A DNA stretch of 64,000 nucleotides, taken from Parvularcula oceani (GTDB lineage: Bacteria; Pseudomonadota; Alphaproteobacteria; Caulobacterales; Parvularculaceae). The notes beneath the pieces were generated by a model. It ran no database searches, was not told the DNA's origin, and was given only the letters and a program-made list of their open reading frames with translations. The DNA is taken from positions 248,001-312,000 of the forward strand of contig NZ_JPHU01000003.1 of the NCBI RefSeq assembly GCF_000733125.1. The letters are read 5' to 3'. Shown one piece after another: positions 15,073 through 25,383 of the stretch; positions within the stretch are counted from its first letter, which is position 1, and every line of letters begins with the position of its first letter. A program made the translations under genes and the position numbers.

Positions 15073-16143
15073 TCAGGCCTTGGGGCCTTTCTTGCCGCCG
15101 CCGATTCCGGCCGTCCGCGCATCGAGCGGCCAGCGCGCGCGGGGCGAGAAGGCGAGCGGCTCTGCCTCGCCGCCGCCGCGGAAGGCGCAGGCGCCCGCCC
15201 AGGCGATCATGGCGGCATTGTCGGTGCAATAGCGAAGATGCGGCACGACGAGGCGCCAGCCCTCCTCTGCGGCCAGCGCGCCGAGGCATTCGCGCAGGAG
15301 CGTGTTCGCCGCGACGCCGCCGGAGGCGACGAGCCTGTTCGTCCGGCCGCCCACCGCCGTCATCGCGGCGGCGGTGCGCCGGGCGAGGTGATCGACGGCC
15401 GCCGCCTGGAAGGAGGCGGCGAGATCCGCCCTGTCGCCTTCGGACAGGGGCGCGGCCTCCTCGGCGGCCTGCCGCACGGCGGTCTTGAGCCCCGAAAAGG
15501 AGAAGTCGCAGCCCTTCCGCCCGATCAGCGGCCGGGGCATCGCGAAGCGTGCGGCATCGCCGGTGCGCGCCGCGCGTTCGACGGCAGGCCCGCCCGCGCC
15601 GAGGCCCATCAGCTTGGCCGTCTTGTCGAAGGCTTCTCCCGCCGCATCGTCGATCGTGGTGCCCAGTCGCTGGAAAGTGGCTTCGTCCTCGACCAGGACG
15701 AGCTGGGTGTGGCCGCCCGAGACGAGGAGCAGGAGGAAGGGAAAGTCGACCGGCTCTTCGAGCGCGACGGACAGGGCATGGCCAGCGAGGTGGTTCACCG
15801 GCTGGAGCGGAATGCCGAGGCTGAGAGACAGGCCCTTGGCCACGGTCAGACCGGACATGACGCCGCCGATGAGGCCGGGGCCTGCCGTCGCGGCGAGGAG
15901 GCTGAGTTCGTCATAGGCGACGCCCGCCTCGGCCATGGCGCGGTCGATCACGGCGTCGAGCCGGTCGGCATGGGCGCGCGCCGCGATCTCGGGCACGACC
16001 CCGCCGAAGGGCGCGTGATCCTCGTCCTGACCCGCCACGACGGAGGACAGCACCTCCGGCCGCTCGCCCGCGCGCAGCACGGCCGCCGCGGTGTCGTCGC
16101 AGCTGCTCTCGATTCCGAGCACGAGCATTTCTTGCGCCTTCAT
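15073..16143 (-). CDS. tsaD: tRNA N6-adenosine threonylcarbamoyltransferase TsaD
   Basis: This 356-residue enzyme transfers the threonylcarbamoyl group to A37 of ANN-decoding tRNAs, working with TsaB and TsaE; tsaE is present at 30165. Metal ligands His118 and His122 lie in the NHLAGH motif. ASKHA-type ATPase signatures include GIESSCDDTAAAV at the start, TAGPGLIGGVMSGLTVAKG and LVASGGVAANTLLRE. Start ATG 16143 (MKAQEM) fits; an internal ATG five codons later is also possible. The hemC start codon lies only 24 bases away in the opposite direction, leaving a very compact divergent promoter region. Confidence 0.95.
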   Translation of the reverse strand: MKAQEMLVLGIESSCDDTAAAVLRAGERPEVLSSVVAGQDEDHAPFGGVVPEIAARAHADRLDAVIDRAMAEAGVAYDELSLLAATAGPGLIGGVMSGLTVAKGLSLSLGIPLQPVNHLAGHALSVALEEPVDFPFLLLLVSGGHTQLVLVEDEATFQRLGTTIDDAAGEAFDKTAKLMGLGAGGPAVERAARTGDAARFAMPRPLIGRKGCDFSFSGLKTAVRQAAEEAAPLSEGDRADLAASFQAAAVDHLARRTAAAMTAVGGRTNRLVASGGVAANTLLRECLGALAAEEGWRLVVPHLRYCTDNAAMIAWAGACAFRGGGEAEPLAFSPRARWPLDARTAGIGGGKKGPKA

Positions 16144-16167
16144 GCCGCCCCGCCTAGCACCCCGATC

Positions 16168-17142
16168 ATGCCGGGCCATCCTTTCTTACGCATCGCGACC
16201 CGCCGCTCGCCCCTCGCCGTGGCGCAGGGCGAGGCCGTGCGCCGCCGTCTCGCCGCCGCCCACGCCATTCCCGAAGCGGAAGCCGAGGCGGCCTTCCCTC
16301 TCCTGACCTTCGTGACCACGGGGGACCGCAAGCAGACCGGCAGCCTCGCCGAGATCGGCGGCAAGGGATTGTTCGTCAAGGAGATCGAGATGGCGCTCCT
16401 GACGGGCGAGGCGGATATCGCCGTCCATTCGATGAAGGACATGCCCGCCGAGATGCCAGACGGCCTCGTCCAGGCGGCGACCCCGCCGCGCGACGATCCC
16501 CGCGACGCCTTCGTCACCACGGACGGGCGCAGCCTCGACGGCCTGCCAGAAGGCGCCCCTGTCGGCACGAGCTCGGTGCGGCGCGCCGCGCAGCTCCTGC
16601 GCCGCCGCCCCGACCTCCGGGTCGTGGAGATGCGCGGCAATGTCCAGACCCGCCTGCGCAAGCTCGAAGACGGCGCCGCCGAGGGCACCTTCCTCGCCGA
16701 GGCGGGCCTTCAACGCCTGCACCGCGATGACGTGAAGCGCCGCGTGCTCGACCCGGACGTCATGCTGCCGGCGCTCGGCCAGGGCACGCTCTGCGTTCAG
16801 GCCCGGAGAGAGGACGAGGCGGCGATGGCCGCCTGCGCGCGGATCAACGACATTCCGACAGAGCTCGCGACGGCGGCCGAGCGGGCCTTCGTCGCGGCGC
16901 TCGACGGGTCCTGCCGCACGCCGATGGCGGGGCTGGCGATCCAGAAGAAGGGCGTGCTGCGCTTCGAGGCGCAGATCCTGACCCTCGACGGGACACGTTC
17001 GCTTCGGCGCGAGCGCGAGATCGCCATTGCCGGGCGCGATCACGAGGCCTGCCTTCTCGACGCGCTTGCCGCGGGGGCGGAGATGGGCGCGGAGCTGGCC
17101 GAAGAGGCAGGACCTGCGCTGAGGGCCATGCTGGCGCGATGA
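16168..17142 (+). CDS. hemC: Hydroxymethylbilane synthase (porphobilinogen deaminase)
   Basis: This 324-residue enzyme joins four porphobilinogens into hydroxymethylbilane in tetrapyrrole synthesis. The dipyrromethane cofactor attaches at Cys249 (DGSCRTPMAG). FLRIATRRSPLAVAQ at the start, the catalytic Asp in VHSMKDMP, and VGTSSVRRAAQL are diagnostic. The open frame extends far upstream, but ATG 16168 matches the family start and lies just clear of tsaD. Its TGA overlaps the hemD ATG by four bases (ATGA), and the hem cluster continues with hemD, a Mic60-like gene and hemY. Confidence 0.96.
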   Translation: MPGHPFLRIATRRSPLAVAQGEAVRRRLAAAHAIPEAEAEAAFPLLTFVTTGDRKQTGSLAEIGGKGLFVKEIEMALLTGEADIAVHSMKDMPAEMPDGLVQAATPPRDDPRDAFVTTDGRSLDGLPEGAPVGTSSVRRAAQLLRRRPDLRVVEMRGNVQTRLRKLEDGAAEGTFLAEAGLQRLHRDDVKRRVLDPDVMLPALGQGTLCVQARREDEAAMAACARINDIPTELATAAERAFVAALDGSCRTPMAGLAIQKKGVLRFEAQILTLDGTRSLRREREIAIAGRDHEACLLDALAAGAEMGAELAEEAGPALRAMLAR

Positions 17143-17837
17143 GCACCGTCCTCATCACCCGGCCGCAGCCGGATGCGGACCGCACCGCCGCCGAAGTCCA
17201 GGCGCATGGCTTCAACCCGATCGTCGCGCCGCTGATGCGGATCGCGCTTCGGCCCCATGCGCTGCAAGACGCCCCGGACTGCGACGCCCTCGCCTTCACC
17301 TCCGCCAATGGCGTGCGGGCATGGCGGGCCGCTGGCGGCTCCGTCCGGCCCTGCTATGTCGTCGGCCCCGCCTCCGCCGAGGCCGCGCGCGAGGCCGGCC
17401 TGCCCGTAGCGGGCGTGGCCGAAGGAGACGTCGAAACGCTCGCCGCGCTGATCGCGAAGGAGCGGCCGGGCCGGGTCCTCCATGTCGGCGGCACGGCGCT
17501 GGCCGGCGATCTGACCGGAAGATTGAGCCGCGAAGGGCTGCCCGTCCAGGCCATCGCCCTTTACGAGGCCGTGGCCGAGACGGCGCTTCCGCCGGAGGCC
17601 CGCGGCGCGATCTGCGCCGGGCTGTCCTTCGTCCTTCTCTTCTCGCCGCGCTCGGCGAGGCTCTTCTGCCGCCTCGTGCGCGAGGCAGGTCTTCAGGACG
17701 AACTGCGGAACACGCGCTGCGCCGCTCTCAGTCCGGCCGTGGCCGAGGCGGTCGACATTCCCTTCGCGGACGTGATCGTCTCGGACCGGCGCGACCTCAG
17801 CGGTTTCGTTGACATCCTTTCGGCCCGCCGCACATAA
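17139..17837 (+). CDS. hemD: Uroporphyrinogen-III synthase
   Basis: This 232-residue enzyme cyclises hydroxymethylbilane with inversion of ring D. The family is poorly conserved, but the N-terminal VLITRPQPDADRTAAEVQAH, the middle DALAFTSANGVRAW and the C-terminal FSPRSARLFCRLV are typical of both lobes. It overlaps hemC by four bases, so translation is coupled. Ninety-three bases separate it from the Mic60-like gene. Confidence 0.92.
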   Translation: MSTVLITRPQPDADRTAAEVQAHGFNPIVAPLMRIALRPHALQDAPDCDALAFTSANGVRAWRAAGGSVRPCYVVGPASAEAAREAGLPVAGVAEGDVETLAALIAKERPGRVLHVGGTALAGDLTGRLSREGLPVQAIALYEAVAETALPPEARGAICAGLSFVLLFSPRSARLFCRLVREAGLQDELRNTRCAALSPAVAEAVDIPFADVIVSDRRDLSGFVDILSARRT

Positions 17838-17930
17838 GCCGGGAGGGGTGACGGCGAGGGCCGATCCCCTTTTGCATGAGGCTTGCTCCGCAGCGGAGCG
17901 CCCGATCACGCGGACCCAAGGCGAGGCATC

Positions 17931-19820
17931 ATGGCTGACGAGACGCCGAAGACACCTTCCAACGACCCCAAGAACAAATCCGAGGCGGATACGACCCGTC
18001 CCGAAGCGGAGAAGGTGACGGTCTCGGAGCCGGCTGGCACGGACAAGGACGCTCCCGAGACGGTCGATGCCGAGATCGTGGACCAGGACCGCGTGCAGAG
18101 CGGCGAGACGCTCGGCACGGCGGATGCGGCGGCGTCCGGCACGACGGACCGAACAGGCACTGCGGGGCGCCCCCACAAGAAGAAAGGCGGCGGCGCGACC
18201 TGGCTGATCATCCTCGTCGTCGCGCTGGCGGTGATCGCGCTGATCGCCTTCTTCCTCGGCGCCTTCGACGGCGACGATGCGGACCTCGCAGGGCGCGACG
18301 GGATCGTCGTGACCGATGCGGAGGACACCGCGCCCTTCCCCGGCAATGAACTCGACGATCCGGCCGAGGGCCCGATCGTCGCCGTCGCCGCGCCCGGCAC
18401 CCGCGAGGCCGCGGTCGAGGCCGATGCGGCGGGCAATGAAGCGCTCCGTCCCTCCCAGCGCGCCGCCATCGCCGCCGCTGCGGCGGCCGCTGCGCGGATG
18501 GAAGCGACCGATGGCGACGATGAACCGATCACGGCCGCTCCGGTGACCGGCGGGCAGGATGCCGTTCAGGACGAGGAACGGACACGCGCCATCAGCGCCC
18601 TGCGCGCCCGCGCCGCCGAGCGGCGTGCCGAGCAGCAGGCCACGGACGAAGAAGAGCCTGCAGCGCAGGGCCAGGACGGCGAACCCGCCGCTTCCGCGCA
18701 GGCCGAGGCTCCCGCCGCCGGGAACGCGCAGGAGAGCCGGATGCAGGAGGCCGCGCGCCGCCGCGCCGCGCTTCTGCGCGCCGAGCGGGAGGCCGAGGCG
18801 CGCCGCGCCGCAGAAGCCAGCCGGCAAGAAGCACGACAAGCCGAAACCCCGCAGGCGGAAGCGCAACAGGCAGGGGCCGAGGACGAGGCTCAGGCACCCG
18901 CCGAACTCGCCCGCCCCTCGACCCCCGCGAGCCGCCCCGAACAGGACAGCCAGAGCACGCCCTTCGTGACCCGGCCGACGGGCCGCGTGACCTCGCTCTC
19001 TCCGGCCGATGAGGCCGAGGACGAGGATGCCGGCGAGGCCGAAACCGGCCAAGGCCCCTCCCCGATCCAGCCGCGTCCGGCGGTGGTGCGGGCGGATCCC
19101 AATCTCGACGAGCGCCTGAACGCCGTTCGCGCCGATGTGCGCGAGGAAGTGCTGGCGGAGACGGATGAACGCATCCAGACCGTCATCGCGCAGACCGAGC
19201 GCGAGGTGCAGGCGCTGCGCTCCGCCATGACCGAGCAGGAACAGCGGTCGAGCCAGCGCATCGCGCAGCTTCAGGACCGTCTCGAAGTGCTCCAGAACCG
19301 CGACGTGACGGCGACGCAGCAGGGCGTGCTGATCCTCGCCCTGTCGAGCCTCGGCACCGAACTCGAACAGGGCCGTCCCTTCGAGCGCCAGCTGGCCGAT
19401 GTCGAGCGCCTGGCGCCCAATGCCCGCTCCTTGAACTTCGCCCGGCGCTATGCCGGAACGGGCCTGCCGACCGATGCCGAGCTGCGCGAGCGGTTCCGGG
19501 AGGCGGCGCGCGAGGCCCTGGCCCGTGCCCGGCGCGAAAGCGCCGAGGGTCCCTTCGAGCGCCTCTGGGCCAATCTGACCGGCCTCTTCACCGTGCGCGA
19601 ACTCGGCGATGTCGAGGGCGATACGCCGTCGGCCATCATCTCCCGCGCCGAAGTCGCGCTGGAGCAGGGCGATCTTGGCGCTGCCGTTCGCGAACTCCGC
19701 GCGCTCGAAGGCGCGGCTGCCGAAGCGTTCCAGCCCTGGATCCAGGATGCCGATGCCAAGGCCCGCGTGCGCGAGCGTCTCGACGCGCTCGAGCAGGCCG
19801 TTCTGGTCGAGGCCGGATGA
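17931..19820 (+). CDS. Mic60/mitofilin-like inner-membrane protein
   Basis: This 629-residue protein has an acidic cytoplasmic N-terminus (1-85) and one membrane helix (about 90-113, TWLIILVVALAVIALIAFFL). An Ala/Glu/Arg/Gln-rich low-complexity region (about 150-370) precedes a coiled coil (about 385-450, REEVLAETDERIQTVIAQTE). The C-terminal mitofilin-type domain spans about 455-629 (RARRESAEGPFERLWANLTG). Alphaproteobacterial homologues of mitochondrial Mic60 sit in heme operons just like this one and shape inner-membrane infoldings (established for the family). ATG 17931 is preferred over an upstream ATG at 17883. The low-complexity part aligns poorly, so the call rests on architecture and synteny. 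Confidence 0.85.
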   Translation: MADETPKTPSNDPKNKSEADTTRPEAEKVTVSEPAGTDKDAPETVDAEIVDQDRVQSGETLGTADAAASGTTDRTGTAGRPHKKKGGGATWLIILVVALAVIALIAFFLGAFDGDDADLAGRDGIVVTDAEDTAPFPGNELDDPAEGPIVAVAAPGTREAAVEADAAGNEALRPSQRAAIAAAAAAAARMEATDGDDEPITAAPVTGGQDAVQDEERTRAISALRARAAERRAEQQATDEEEPAAQGQDGEPAASAQAEAPAAGNAQESRMQEAARRRAALLRAEREAEARRAAEASRQEARQAETPQAEAQQAGAEDEAQAPAELARPSTPASRPEQDSQSTPFVTRPTGRVTSLSPADEAEDEDAGEAETGQGPSPIQPRPAVVRADPNLDERLNAVRADVREEVLAETDERIQTVIAQTEREVQALRSAMTEQEQRSSQRIAQLQDRLEVLQNRDVTATQQGVLILALSSLGTELEQGRPFERQLADVERLAPNARSLNFARRYAGTGLPTDAELRERFREAAREALARARRESAEGPFERLWANLTGLFTVRELGDVEGDTPSAIISRAEVALEQGDLGAAVRELRALEGAAAEAFQPWIQDADAKARVRERLDALEQAVLVEAG

Positions 19821-19860
19821 GTGACGGCGCCCTTCCGCTGCGGCATTTCGGACTGATCCC

Positions 19861-21375
19861 ATGATCCGCATCTTCGTCTACCTTCTGGCGGTCCTGGCCG
19901 TCACCGCACTAACGATCTGGCTCGCCGATATCGAGGGCCTGACCGAGGTGCGCATCGGCGACCAGTCGGTGGTGGGGCCGACGGCCGCCTTTATCGGCGT
20001 CGCCCTCGTGGCCGGCGTCCTGCTGATCTTCGGCACGTCGATCATCGCGTGGCTGTCGGGCCTTCCCGCCCGCGTGCGCCGGCGGCGGGACGACCGGCAG
20101 CAGGAGCGGGGCATGACGGCGTTGACCCGCGGCCTGGAAGCGGTCGCCGCGGGCGATGCGGACGACGCCCAGCGCAATGCGAAGCTCGCGACGCGCCACC
20201 TGCAACAGCCTGCCTTGACCCGGCTCCTGACGGCGCAGGCGGCGCATCTCGCGGGCGATGATTCGACCGCGCGGGACGCCTATGCCGCCATGCTGGAGGC
20301 GCCTGAGACCGAGTTTCTGGGCCTGCGGGGGCTTTATCTCCAGGCCATGGCGCGCGGGGACAAGGATGAGGCCAAGGCCTATGCCGACAGGGCCTTCCGC
20401 CTGCGCCCGGGCGCGCCCTGGGCCTTCGACAGCGTCTACGCGCTCAGCGTCGAGCGGGGCGCCTGGGGCGATGCGCGCGAAGCGCTCCGCCTCGCCCATA
20501 AGCAGGGCATCCAGGAGGACGAGGCGACGAAGCGAAAAGAGGCCGCCCTTCTGACCGCACAGGGCTATGCGGCCCATGACAGCGGCGATCAGGAAACGGC
20601 CCGCAAGGACGCCGAGGCGGCGCTCAAGCGGAGCCCGGGCTTCGTGCCCGCCGCCGTTCTCGCCGCCCGCCTCGATGCCTCAGCGGGCAAGACTTCGAAG
20701 GCCAACAAGATTCTCGACGCGGCCTGGGCGAAGACGCCTCATCCCGCGATCGCGCGCACGATGGAAGACCTTCTCGGCGATGCGAAGAAGAGCCGGCGCG
20801 TCGCCCGGCTGCGCAAGCTCGCGGCTCAGAACCCCGAGCACGAGGAAAGCCGCCTCCTCCTCGCGCAGCAGCACATCGCGCTCGGCGAATATTCCGAGGC
20901 GAAGGCGCTTCTCGAGCCGCTTCTGAAGACGCAGCCCGGTCCGCGCACCTTCATCGCCATGGCCGATCTGATGGAGGGCCAGCATGGCGAGGGGGCCGGC
21001 AGGCCGTGGCGCGAACGCGCCGCCGCCGCGCCGCGCGAGCCGCTGCCCGGGCAGGACGGCACCTTCTCCCTCACCACCGAAGGATGGCGGCGCCTGATCG
21101 AGGAATATGGCGAACATGGCCGCCTCGCCCCGCCGCCGCTCGAAGCCGTCTCGATGGGCCTCACCGAGGACGAGCTTCTGCGCCTCAGCGCGCCGCCCGC
21201 GCCGCAAGGGCGCGGCCGGGCCGAGGAAGACGAGTTCAGCGCCGAAGAAGGCGCGCAGCCTCCCGCGCCGGCGGCGACCGATATCGTGGTCGAGCCCGCG
21301 CCGGCAGACATGGCCGACGAGCCCGGGGAAGCGTCGGCGGAGGCCGCAGGCGACAGGGCGGAGGCGCGGCGCTGA
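19861..21375 (+). CDS. hemY: HemY N-terminal domain/TPR membrane protein
   Basis: This 504-residue protein has two N-terminal membrane helices (about 3-21 and 39-60; IRIFVYLLAVLAVTALTIWL starts the first) enclosing the HemY_N domain. TPR-like helical repeats follow to about residue 380, then a disordered acidic Pro/Ala tail. This proteobacterial HemY is a membrane scaffold of unclear biochemical role found in heme operons; it is not the Bacillus protoporphyrinogen oxidase of the same name. It begins 40 bases after the Mic60-like gene and ends at a strong terminator (21411). Confidence 0.9.
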   Translation: MIRIFVYLLAVLAVTALTIWLADIEGLTEVRIGDQSVVGPTAAFIGVALVAGVLLIFGTSIIAWLSGLPARVRRRRDDRQQERGMTALTRGLEAVAAGDADDAQRNAKLATRHLQQPALTRLLTAQAAHLAGDDSTARDAYAAMLEAPETEFLGLRGLYLQAMARGDKDEAKAYADRAFRLRPGAPWAFDSVYALSVERGAWGDAREALRLAHKQGIQEDEATKRKEAALLTAQGYAAHDSGDQETARKDAEAALKRSPGFVPAAVLAARLDASAGKTSKANKILDAAWAKTPHPAIARTMEDLLGDAKKSRRVARLRKLAAQNPEHEESRLLLAQQHIALGEYSEAKALLEPLLKTQPGPRTFIAMADLMEGQHGEGAGRPWRERAAAAPREPLPGQDGTFSLTTEGWRRLIEEYGEHGRLAPPPLEAVSMGLTEDELLRLSAPPAPQGRGRAEEDEFSAEEGAQPPAPAATDIVVEPAPADMADEPGEASAEAAGDRAEARR

Positions 21376-21410
21376 GGTCCTGGCCGCGGCATCCGGCGCG
21401 CAGACGAAAA

Positions 21411-21434
21411 AAGGCCCCGCCTCGGCGGGGCCTT
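21411..21434. terminator. Bidirectional terminator between hemY and trxA
   Basis: AAGGCCCCGCC, two bases, and its exact complement form an 11-bp stem, preceded by A5 and followed by TTTTCTTT, so it can act on both the convergent hemY and trxA transcripts. Confidence 0.9.
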
Positions 21435-21457
21435 TTCTTTCGGACGGCGCGAGAGGC

Positions 21458-21787
21458 TTACGCGTTCGCGACGGTCTCCTTGACCCAGCTTTCGAGCTGG
21501 CTCTTCGGCGCGGCGCCGACCTTGGTCGCGATCGGCTCGCCGTCCTTGAAGATCATCAGGGTCGGCACGCCGCGCACGCCGTACTGGCCGGGCGTATTGG
21601 GGTTCTCGTCGATATCGACCTTGGCGACCTCGATCTGCCCCGACATGTCGCCGGCGATGTCCTCGAGCGCAGGCGCGATCTGCTTGCAGGGCCCGCACCA
21701 CGTCGCCCAGAAATCCACCAGCACCAATCCCGACGCGCCGAGCACGTCCGAGGAGAAGCTGTCATCGGTCACGGTCTTGATCGCCAT
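21458..21787 (-). CDS. trxA: Thioredoxin
   Basis: This 109-residue thioredoxin carries the redox-active WCGPC motif (Cys31, Cys34) in [20 protein letters not shown], and the cis-proline loop [10 protein letters not shown]. It is a general cytoplasmic disulfide reductase. ATG 21787 is preceded by AAGGAGG six bases upstream, so longer readings to 21931 are rejected. It follows addB-addA, the usual alphaproteobacterial order, 80 bases after the addA stop. Confidence 0.97.
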   Translation of the reverse strand: MAIKTVTDDSFSSDVLGASGLVLVDFWATWCGPCKQIAPALEDIAGDMSGQIEVAKVDIDENPNTPGQYGVRGVPTLMIFKDGEPIATKVGAAPKSQLESWVKETVANA

Positions 21788-21867
21788 CGCGGCCTCCTTC
21801 GCCACATCTGCCATTGTCAGGGGACTTAAGGCGGCGTGCGAAGAGCGCAAGACGGCGCCCGCCCCCG

Positions 21868-24800
21868 TTATCCTAACGCCCCCTCCAGCAGGTCTGACGG
21901 CAGCGGCATGAGGCGCGGGGCATAGGTCCAAAGGAGCGCGGAACGGACATCGCGCCCGGGATAGACGCGGCGGATGAGCGCTTCATAGGCGGCCATCTGG
22001 TAGAGATAGCTGCGCGGCACGCCTTCCGGCTCCGCCGGCGGCGGCCTGTTCGACTTGAAGTCGACGATCAGGATCTCCTCATCCGTCACGAGAAGCCGGT
22101 CGATCTGGCCGCTGAAGGCGCGCCCGCCCACGCGCCCCTGCACCGGCACCTCCGCCCGGCTGCCCGGCCCGAAGACCGTGCCGAAGCGGGCATCGTCCAG
22201 AACGCGCAGCGCCTCCGCCAGCCACTCGCCGCGGGTCTCCACATCGGCACCGGCGGCGAAACGGGCGAGGAGCGCCCGGCCGCGCGCCTCGCGCTCGCCG
22301 CGCGGCAGGTCCGGCAGGCGCTCTAGCAGGGCGTGGATCGCGAAGCCGCGCGCATAGGGGTCCGCCGCGCCCCTCTGCCCGGGCGCATAGGCCGGCCCCT
22401 CGTCGATCCGCTCCTCGTCACCGGCCCCCGGCGGCCCCGCCGAAGGAAACAGCAGGGCGTCCGCCTCCTCCTTCGGAGCCTTCTCGAAGAGCCACCCGGG
22501 ACAAGCCTCCTCTTCCGCGTCCTCGCGCAGCGCCGCCGCCGTCTCGGCAGCGCGGCTGCCATGCTCGAAGCGCAGCACCTTGCCGCCCCACAACTCCTCC
22601 GCCTCTTCGGTGCCGGAAAGGCGCTCGAAGCCGAGCTGGACGAGCGTGTGCCAGCAGGCGCCGTCCAGATCCTCGCGCTCCTTGTCGAAGCCGCCCGACT
22701 GCCCTTGCGTGCCGCAGACATAGAGGCGTTCCTCCGCACGCGTCGCGGCGACATAGAGGAGGCGCCGCCGTTCCTCGGCGGCGAGGCGCTCGGCATAGGC
22801 GCGCGCGGCGGCGCTGACGGGGGTATCGGACGACTTGCCCCCTGGCACGCAGGCATAGCGGCCGGGGGTCGGGGCGAAGCTGTCCCCTTCCCCGGCTCCG
22901 AGCGGCACCAGCATGTCCTGGCGGCGCGTCCTATGGCCCGCATCGGCAAGGATGACGATCGGCGCCTCCAGCCCCTTGGCGCCATGGACCGTCATCACAC
23001 GAACGGTGTCGCCGCCCTCTCCCGCCTCCTTCTTCACGTCCCGTTCGAAGGCGTCGAGATGGGCGAGGAAGCCCTGCAGGGTGCGCGGCGCGCGCGCCTC
23101 GAAATCGAGCGCTTCGGCCAGCACCTCCTCGACCGCTTCGTCCGAAGTGCCGCCAAGGCGCATGCGCAGGCGCTGCCAGCCGGTCGGATGGCCGTTCTCG
23201 AGAACGGAGGACATGAGCGCGAAGGCGCCGCCGCGCAGGCCTTCGGTGCGCGCCGCCTCGATCTCGTCGCGGGCGAGGCGGCATTTCCGCCCGAGAACGG
23301 TGTCCTTTTCCGCCTCCGTCTTCACCCGCGCCCAGAGCGTGCCGGAGCGGCCATGGGCGAGCGCGAAGAGCTCGTCATCCGTCAGCCTCCAGAAGGGCGA
23401 TCTCAGGACCTCGGCGAGGCTCAGGCAATCCGCGCTGTTCACGCAGAAGCGCAGCAGGGCGTGAAGGTCGCGCACGCCGACATCCTCGGACAGCCGCACG
23501 CGGTCGGCGCCCGCCGTCGGAATGCCGGCCCGGGCAAGCTCGCGCACCACCTCCTGGAACTGCGCGCCACGGGTCTGGCAGAGGATCAGGATGTCGCCGG
23601 GGCGGACGGGCCGCCCGTTCTGCGCGAGCCGCTCTCGCCCGATCCAGCTCTTGATCCGCTCACAGATCTCCGTTGCCAGGACGCGGCGGGGATCGCTCTC
23701 TCCGCGGGCATTGATCGGCGCGTCCCAGGGTTCGTCCTCGGCCTTTTCAGGTTTGGGGACGAGGGGCCAGAGCTCGACCCGGCCATGGCGCGCCGGATCG
23801 ACCGGCCTGTGCGCCTGATGCCCCTTGCCCAGCACGCCGCGTGCCGCCTCCCCCTCGAACATGGCGTCGACCGCTTCGAGAACGGCGGCGGAGGAGCGGA
23901 AGGAGAGATAGAGCGTCTCGGGCCGGAAGGGATAGCCGCCGACAGCGAGCCGCTCGGTCAGCTCGCCGAGCTTCTTGTCGAACAGCTTGGCGTCCGCGCC
24001 CTGAAAGGAATAGATCGACTGCTTCTTGTCGCCCACGACGAAGACGGTGCGGCCGCCCTCCCCGTCCTCGGGCCGCGCCCCTTCGCCGGCGAAGAACTCG
24101 TCGGCCAGCTTCTCGAAGACGGCCCATTGCAGGGCGCCCGTATCCTGCGCCTCGTCGAGGAGGATGTGGTCGAGGCCCTGGTCGAGCTTGTAGAGCACCC
24201 AGGCCTGCGAGGTATCCTCGAACAGGGTGACGGTGCGGTCGATGAGGTCGGAGAAATCGAGCGCGCCGAGCGCGGCCTTGCGCGCGTCATAGGCGCGGGC
24301 GACGGCGAAGCCGAGGCGGTGGAGCGCGGCGTTCGCTTCGCAGAAGGCGATGATGCTCGGCGCCTGCTTCACCTCGCCCAACACGGTCTGCATCATCCGC
24401 ATGCGGTCGGCGCAGTCCTCGATCAGCGGCAGGACCTTCTTGCCGCCGACGAATTGGGTGGGTCCGCCATCAACCTTGCAGAGAATGCCGGCGAGCGCGC
24501 GCGTTCCGGCGAGTTCGTCCTCGAAGAACAAGGATGCAGCCTCGGCGAGCGCTTCGTCCTTCTTGCCCCCCTGCCCGAACAGCGTCGCGATCTCCCGCAG
24601 GAGGAGCCTGTCGAGGCGTCCCGCCGCAGCGCGGACCAAATCGTCCTCGCTCGCGCCCGGCGCCAGGCCATGCTCGGCGAAATAGGCGCTGCAGAACCCT
24701 CCCTCGTCGCCGCCCGCCGCAGCGCGGATCTCGCGCATCCGCCCGGACAGCTCGCGCAGGAGGCCGCGCAGCGCGTCTTCGCGATAGTGCCGCCCGAGGA

Positions 24801-25383
24801 GGTCGAAATCTTCCAGCAGCTCCGGCTCCTCGCGGAGCGCCGTCTCCGCCAGCCCATCGACCAGCTCGCGCAGCAGCGCTTCGGACTCCGCCTCCTCCAT
24901 GACCTTGAAGCCCGGCACGACCCCGGCCTCGACCGGAAACCGTCCGAGAACGGATTCGCAGAAGGAGTGGATCGTCTGGATCTTGAGGCCGCCGGGCGTC
25001 TCGAGCGCGCGTGCGAAGAGGCGGCGGGCGCGCGGCAGGACCTCGTCGGGCGGCGCCTCGCCCGTCATGTTCCGGATCTGCTCGCGCAGCGCATCGTCTT
25101 CCATCAGCGCCCAGGCGCCGAGGGTCCCGAAGAGACGGCTCGCCATCTCGGCGGCGGCCGCCTTGGTGTAGGTGATGCAGAGGATCTTGGAGGGCGGCGT
25201 GCCGTCGCTCCAGCTGCCGTCCTCGCGCTCGCGCGGCAGGAGGAGGCGGGTCACCCGCTGGATCAGGACGTGAGTCTTGCCCGAGCCCGCATTGGCCGAG
25301 ACCCAGGCCGAGGCGGCCGGGTCCGCGACGGCGCGCTGGCGGGCGGTCGTGTCCTCGAGCACGGTGAAGGTGCCGTCAGCCAT
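21868..25383 (-). CDS. addA: Double-strand break repair helicase-nuclease AddA
   Basis: This 1,171-residue UvrD-type helicase with a C-terminal nuclease forms the AddAB complex that resects double-strand breaks up to Chi-like sites for RecA loading. Walker A is at about 30-38 (ANAGSGKTH), motif Ia is [13 protein letters not shown], and the [11 protein letters not shown] motif is the Walker B. The C-terminal RecB-like nuclease motif is [10 protein letters not shown] near residue 1105, followed by QMAAYEALI. It overlaps addB by eight bases and lies upstream of trxA. Confidence 0.97.
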   Translation of the reverse strand: MADGTFTVLEDTTARQRAVADPAASAWVSANAGSGKTHVLIQRVTRLLLPREREDGSWSDGTPPSKILCITYTKAAAAEMASRLFGTLGAWALMEDDALREQIRNMTGEAPPDEVLPRARRLFARALETPGGLKIQTIHSFCESVLGRFPVEAGVVPGFKVMEEAESEALLRELVDGLAETALREEPELLEDFDLLGRHYREDALRGLLRELSGRMREIRAAAGGDEGGFCSAYFAEHGLAPGASEDDLVRAAAGRLDRLLLREIATLFGQGGKKDEALAEAASLFFEDELAGTRALAGILCKVDGGPTQFVGGKKVLPLIEDCADRMRMMQTVLGEVKQAPSIIAFCEANAALHRLGFAVARAYDARKAALGALDFSDLIDRTVTLFEDTSQAWVLYKLDQGLDHILLDEAQDTGALQWAVFEKLADEFFAGEGARPEDGEGGRTVFVVGDKKQSIYSFQGADAKLFDKKLGELTERLAVGGYPFRPETLYLSFRSSAAVLEAVDAMFEGEAARGVLGKGHQAHRPVDPARHGRVELWPLVPKPEKAEDEPWDAPINARGESDPRRVLATEICERIKSWIGRERLAQNGRPVRPGDILILCQTRGAQFQEVVRELARAGIPTAGADRVRLSEDVGVRDLHALLRFCVNSADCLSLAEVLRSPFWRLTDDELFALAHGRSGTLWARVKTEAEKDTVLGRKCRLARDEIEAARTEGLRGGAFALMSSVLENGHPTGWQRLRMRLGGTSDEAVEEVLAEALDFEARAPRTLQGFLAHLDAFERDVKKEAGEGGDTVRVMTVHGAKGLEAPIVILADAGHRTRRQDMLVPLGAGEGDSFAPTPGRYACVPGGKSSDTPVSAAARAYAERLAAEERRRLLYVAATRAEERLYVCGTQGQSGGFDKEREDLDGACWHTLVQLGFERLSGTEEAEELWGGKVLRFEHGSRAAETAAALREDAEEEACPGWLFEKAPKEEADALLFPSAGPPGAGDEERIDEGPAYAPGQRGAADPYARGFAIHALLERLPDLPRGEREARGRALLARFAAGADVETRGEWLAEALRVLDDARFGTVFGPGSRAEVPVQGRVGGRAFSGQIDRLLVTDEEILIVDFKSNRPPPAEPEGVPRSYLYQMAAYEALIRRVYPGRDVRSALLWTYAPRLMPLPSDLLEGALG

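Noticed and set aside
17040-19871. A 943-codon open frame on the minus strand
   Set aside because: It is antisense to hemC-hemD-mic60, with low-complexity composition typical of GC-rich shadow frames; the plus-strand proteins have recognisable domains.
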